NCBI RefSeq assembly: GCF_004216715.1
Contig: NZ_SGXG01000001.1
Span: forward strand, 4,076,501-4,140,500
Direction: 5' to 3'
DNA from: Cecembia calidifontis
GTDB taxonomy: Bacteria; Bacteroidota; Bacteroidia; Cytophagales; Cyclobacteriaceae
Length of the DNA: 64,000 nucleotides
Positions 63,224 to 64,000 of this stretch are shown piece by piece. Both the position numbers and the translations under genes were made by a program. Each line of letters starts with the position of its first letter. The first letter of the stretch is position 1. The notes below the pieces were generated by a model that was not told the origin of the DNA, did no database searches, and saw only the letters and a program-made list of their open reading frames with translations.

Positions 63224-63544
63224 TGCGTTACGCTCCACACATAGCTGCAAAACGCCCTCGTTCCTGCGGGCTTCCTTTGCAGCACCCTTGCTCCACTCGC
63301 TGGCGGCTCGCAACCTCCGTTCGTTCCTCTCTCCGGTGGCTTGGCCGTTCGGACTGCAACCCGTTCCGTTCGTGCCTCTCTCCACTCATTGCAGCCTCCG
63401 TCCAGCCGTTTAGCTCAAGGCTGTTTTTCCTGCGTTTACGCTCCATCCGACCCACAGGATCCCCGACAGGTAAGGAATGGTTAAGGGTTGATTATTCGTC
63501 CAAAAAGAATAAAAAAGGGCAGCAAAGCTAAGTTCCAGGCTGAC

Positions 63545-63595
63545 AAAAAAGCAAGGGTATATAAACGGCTCGTTCCTCACCGCCCTTGCTTTTTT
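63545..63595. terminator. 13-bp inverted repeat, terminator-like
   Basis: AAAAAAGCAAGGG (63545-63557) pairs perfectly with CCCTTGCTTTTTT (63583-63595), loop 25 nt. The A and T tails would allow termination in both directions. Confidence 0.5.
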
Positions 63596-63688
63596 GCATC
63601 CTTCCACTTGATGGAGGGCTTTCTTTTTTTTCCTTTTTTCTTTTGGAAAAATAATGTTGAAGGGGTTGTTCCGATGCAGGCAGGCACA

Positions 63689-63752
63689 GTGTCCAACCGG
63701 ACACGGCAAGTTGTGTTTTGAGCAGCCCGAAATAAATCGAGCAGCTCAAAAC
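63689..63752. repeat. Two adjacent perfect stems (candidate transfer or attachment region)
   Basis: GTGTCC-aacc-GGACAC (63689-63704) is followed by GTTTTGAGC (63715-63723) / GCTCAAAAC (63744-63752), the latter inside a longer imperfect stem CAAGT...ACTTG. Closely spaced stems beside integrases suggest oriT or att, but this is speculative. Confidence 0.35.
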
Positions 63753-63881
63753 TACTTGCTTAAAAAACTCCAAAGTCGCTTTTTCTTTTTTCAAATGAAC
63801 GGCCACGCAGTGAACTGAAAAAGGGTCAAATCCCTGCGGGGCTTTTGTTCAGATGAAAGAAAAAAGTAAGGTGAAAATTAG

Positions 63882-63889
63882 TATCTTTG
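63882..63889 (+). promoter_or_regulatory. -7 promoter box of the terminal Rhs gene
   Basis: TATCTTTG matches TAnnTTTG and ends 6 nt before the ATG at 63896. No TTG at the expected -33 distance. The transcript would be nearly leaderless. Confidence 0.5.
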
Positions 63890-63895
63890 CCGCCA

Positions 63896-64000
63896 ATGGG
63901 TTGCCTGAAACTGACATATAACCAAGCTTTTGAAACCCCGCTGAAAGTCGTATATAGAACGGCAGCAGCGGAGCAAAAAAGCGTACAGAGGTTTTTAAGG
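63896..64000 (+). CDS. Rhs repeat-associated core protein, start (runs off window)
   Basis: Thirty-five codons from ATG to the window end, starting MGCLKLTYNQ and reaching AEQKSVQRFLR. MGCLKLTY is a start I recognise for short Bacteroidota proteins that carry only an Rhs core and a variable tip, with the core (RFLxVDPL...) following exactly here. It thus begins a second Rhs tip gene beyond the integrases. Its tip and immunity gene lie outside the window. Confidence 0.75.
   Translation, partial: MGCLKLTYNQAFETPLKVVYRTAAAEQKSVQRFLR

Larger units (their letters stand above)
62796..63895. other. 1.1-kb hairpin-rich spacer without a convincing gene
   Basis: No frame here has recognisable protein features apart from a possible zinc-ribbon remnant on the minus strand (62800-62935). 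The first half is rich in short repeated words such as CGTTCGTTCCTC and CTTCACT. Perfect stems lie at 63191-63223, 63545-63595 and 63689-63752. Such DNA is usual next to integrase or mobilisation genes of Bacteroidota elements. Confidence 0.6.

Noticed and set aside
62990..63450. CRISPR-like repetition of CGTTCGTTCCTC and similar words.
   Set aside because: The words are short, unevenly spaced and differ in length, with no unique spacers of fixed size and no cas genes.
63823..63834. tRNA T-arm-like GGGTCAAATCCC that could be an att site in a tRNA gene.
   Set aside because: No acceptor, D-arm or anticodon stems can be fitted around it.

Overview
The window looks like a chromosomal segment of a Bacteroidota bacterium, most likely order Cytophagales, family Cyclobacteriaceae. 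The evidence is the gene content (DUF3822-coaD, DUF1573, fused MsrA/MsrB lipoprotein, PQQ sugar dehydrogenase with PKD and cytochrome c domains, paired secreted Rhs proteins), TAnnTTTG-type -7 promoter boxes, and weak Shine-Dalgarno sequences. The genus is not determined and the family is an inference.

Layout. (1) 1-4661: the 5' end of hisG behind a histidine-rich leader peptide, an IS1380-family insertion (copy 1), then priA. (2) 4.9-13.4 kb: ordinary housekeeping and envelope genes (LD-carboxypeptidase, SGNH hydrolase, META-domain lipoprotein, DUF1573, a RecD-like helicase, two Nudix proteins, coaD, pyrE). (3) 13.4-18.2 kb: a minus-strand sugar and polysaccharide group (galM, GT4 glycosyltransferase, UDP-glucuronate-epimerase-like, rfbB). 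(4) 18.3-30.9 kb: OmpA lipoprotein, PhoPQ-related protein, a frameshifted M14 peptidase, dienelactone hydrolase, an IS3-family insertion that cuts the 3' end of a PQQ dehydrogenase gene, an outer-membrane beta-barrel and MsrAB. (5) 31-42.8 kb: AlkB-like, penicillin acylase, rhodanese, a fatty-acid-hydroxylase gene split by IS1380 copy 2, a CstB-like persulfide dioxygenase, dinB and pabB. (6) 42.9-45 kb: an internally deleted IS1182 element and an intact IS4 element. (7) 45.2-57.1 kb: a polymorphic Rhs toxin locus. (8) 57.1-57.9 kb: a RelE-type toxin/antitoxin/XRE operon. (9) 58-62.8 kb: a GC-rich mobile module with a frameshifted primase-helicase and two overlapping tyrosine recombinases, followed by about 1.1 kb of hairpin-rich DNA with no convincing gene. 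(10) 63896-64000: the start of another Rhs-core protein that runs off the window.

The most interesting part is the Rhs locus. Two secreted Rhs proteins flank a small secreted protein. The second carries a C-terminal tip with an HExxH zinc-peptidase signature and is followed 5 bp later by a lipoprotein, a candidate immunity protein. Downstream lie two start-less Rhs-core fragments, each fused to a different hydrophobic Gly/Ala-rich tip and each overlapping a small membrane-protein gene. This looks like an array of stored tip/immunity cassettes. A 119-bp block is identical between the main gene and the second cassette while flanking sequence has diverged, which points to recombination between them.

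Mobile DNA is frequent. Four insertion sequences have target duplications readable from the sequence (IS1380 x2, 5 bp each; IS3, 3 bp; IS4, 9 bp). Two genes can be restored on paper by removing the insertion. Two further genes carry apparent single-base frameshifts, so either this region is decaying or the assembly has indel errors. Regulatory signals of note are the his leader peptide and three TAnnTTTG boxes placed only 4-7 nt before an ATG (his leader, pyrE, terminal Rhs gene), suggesting near-leaderless transcripts.
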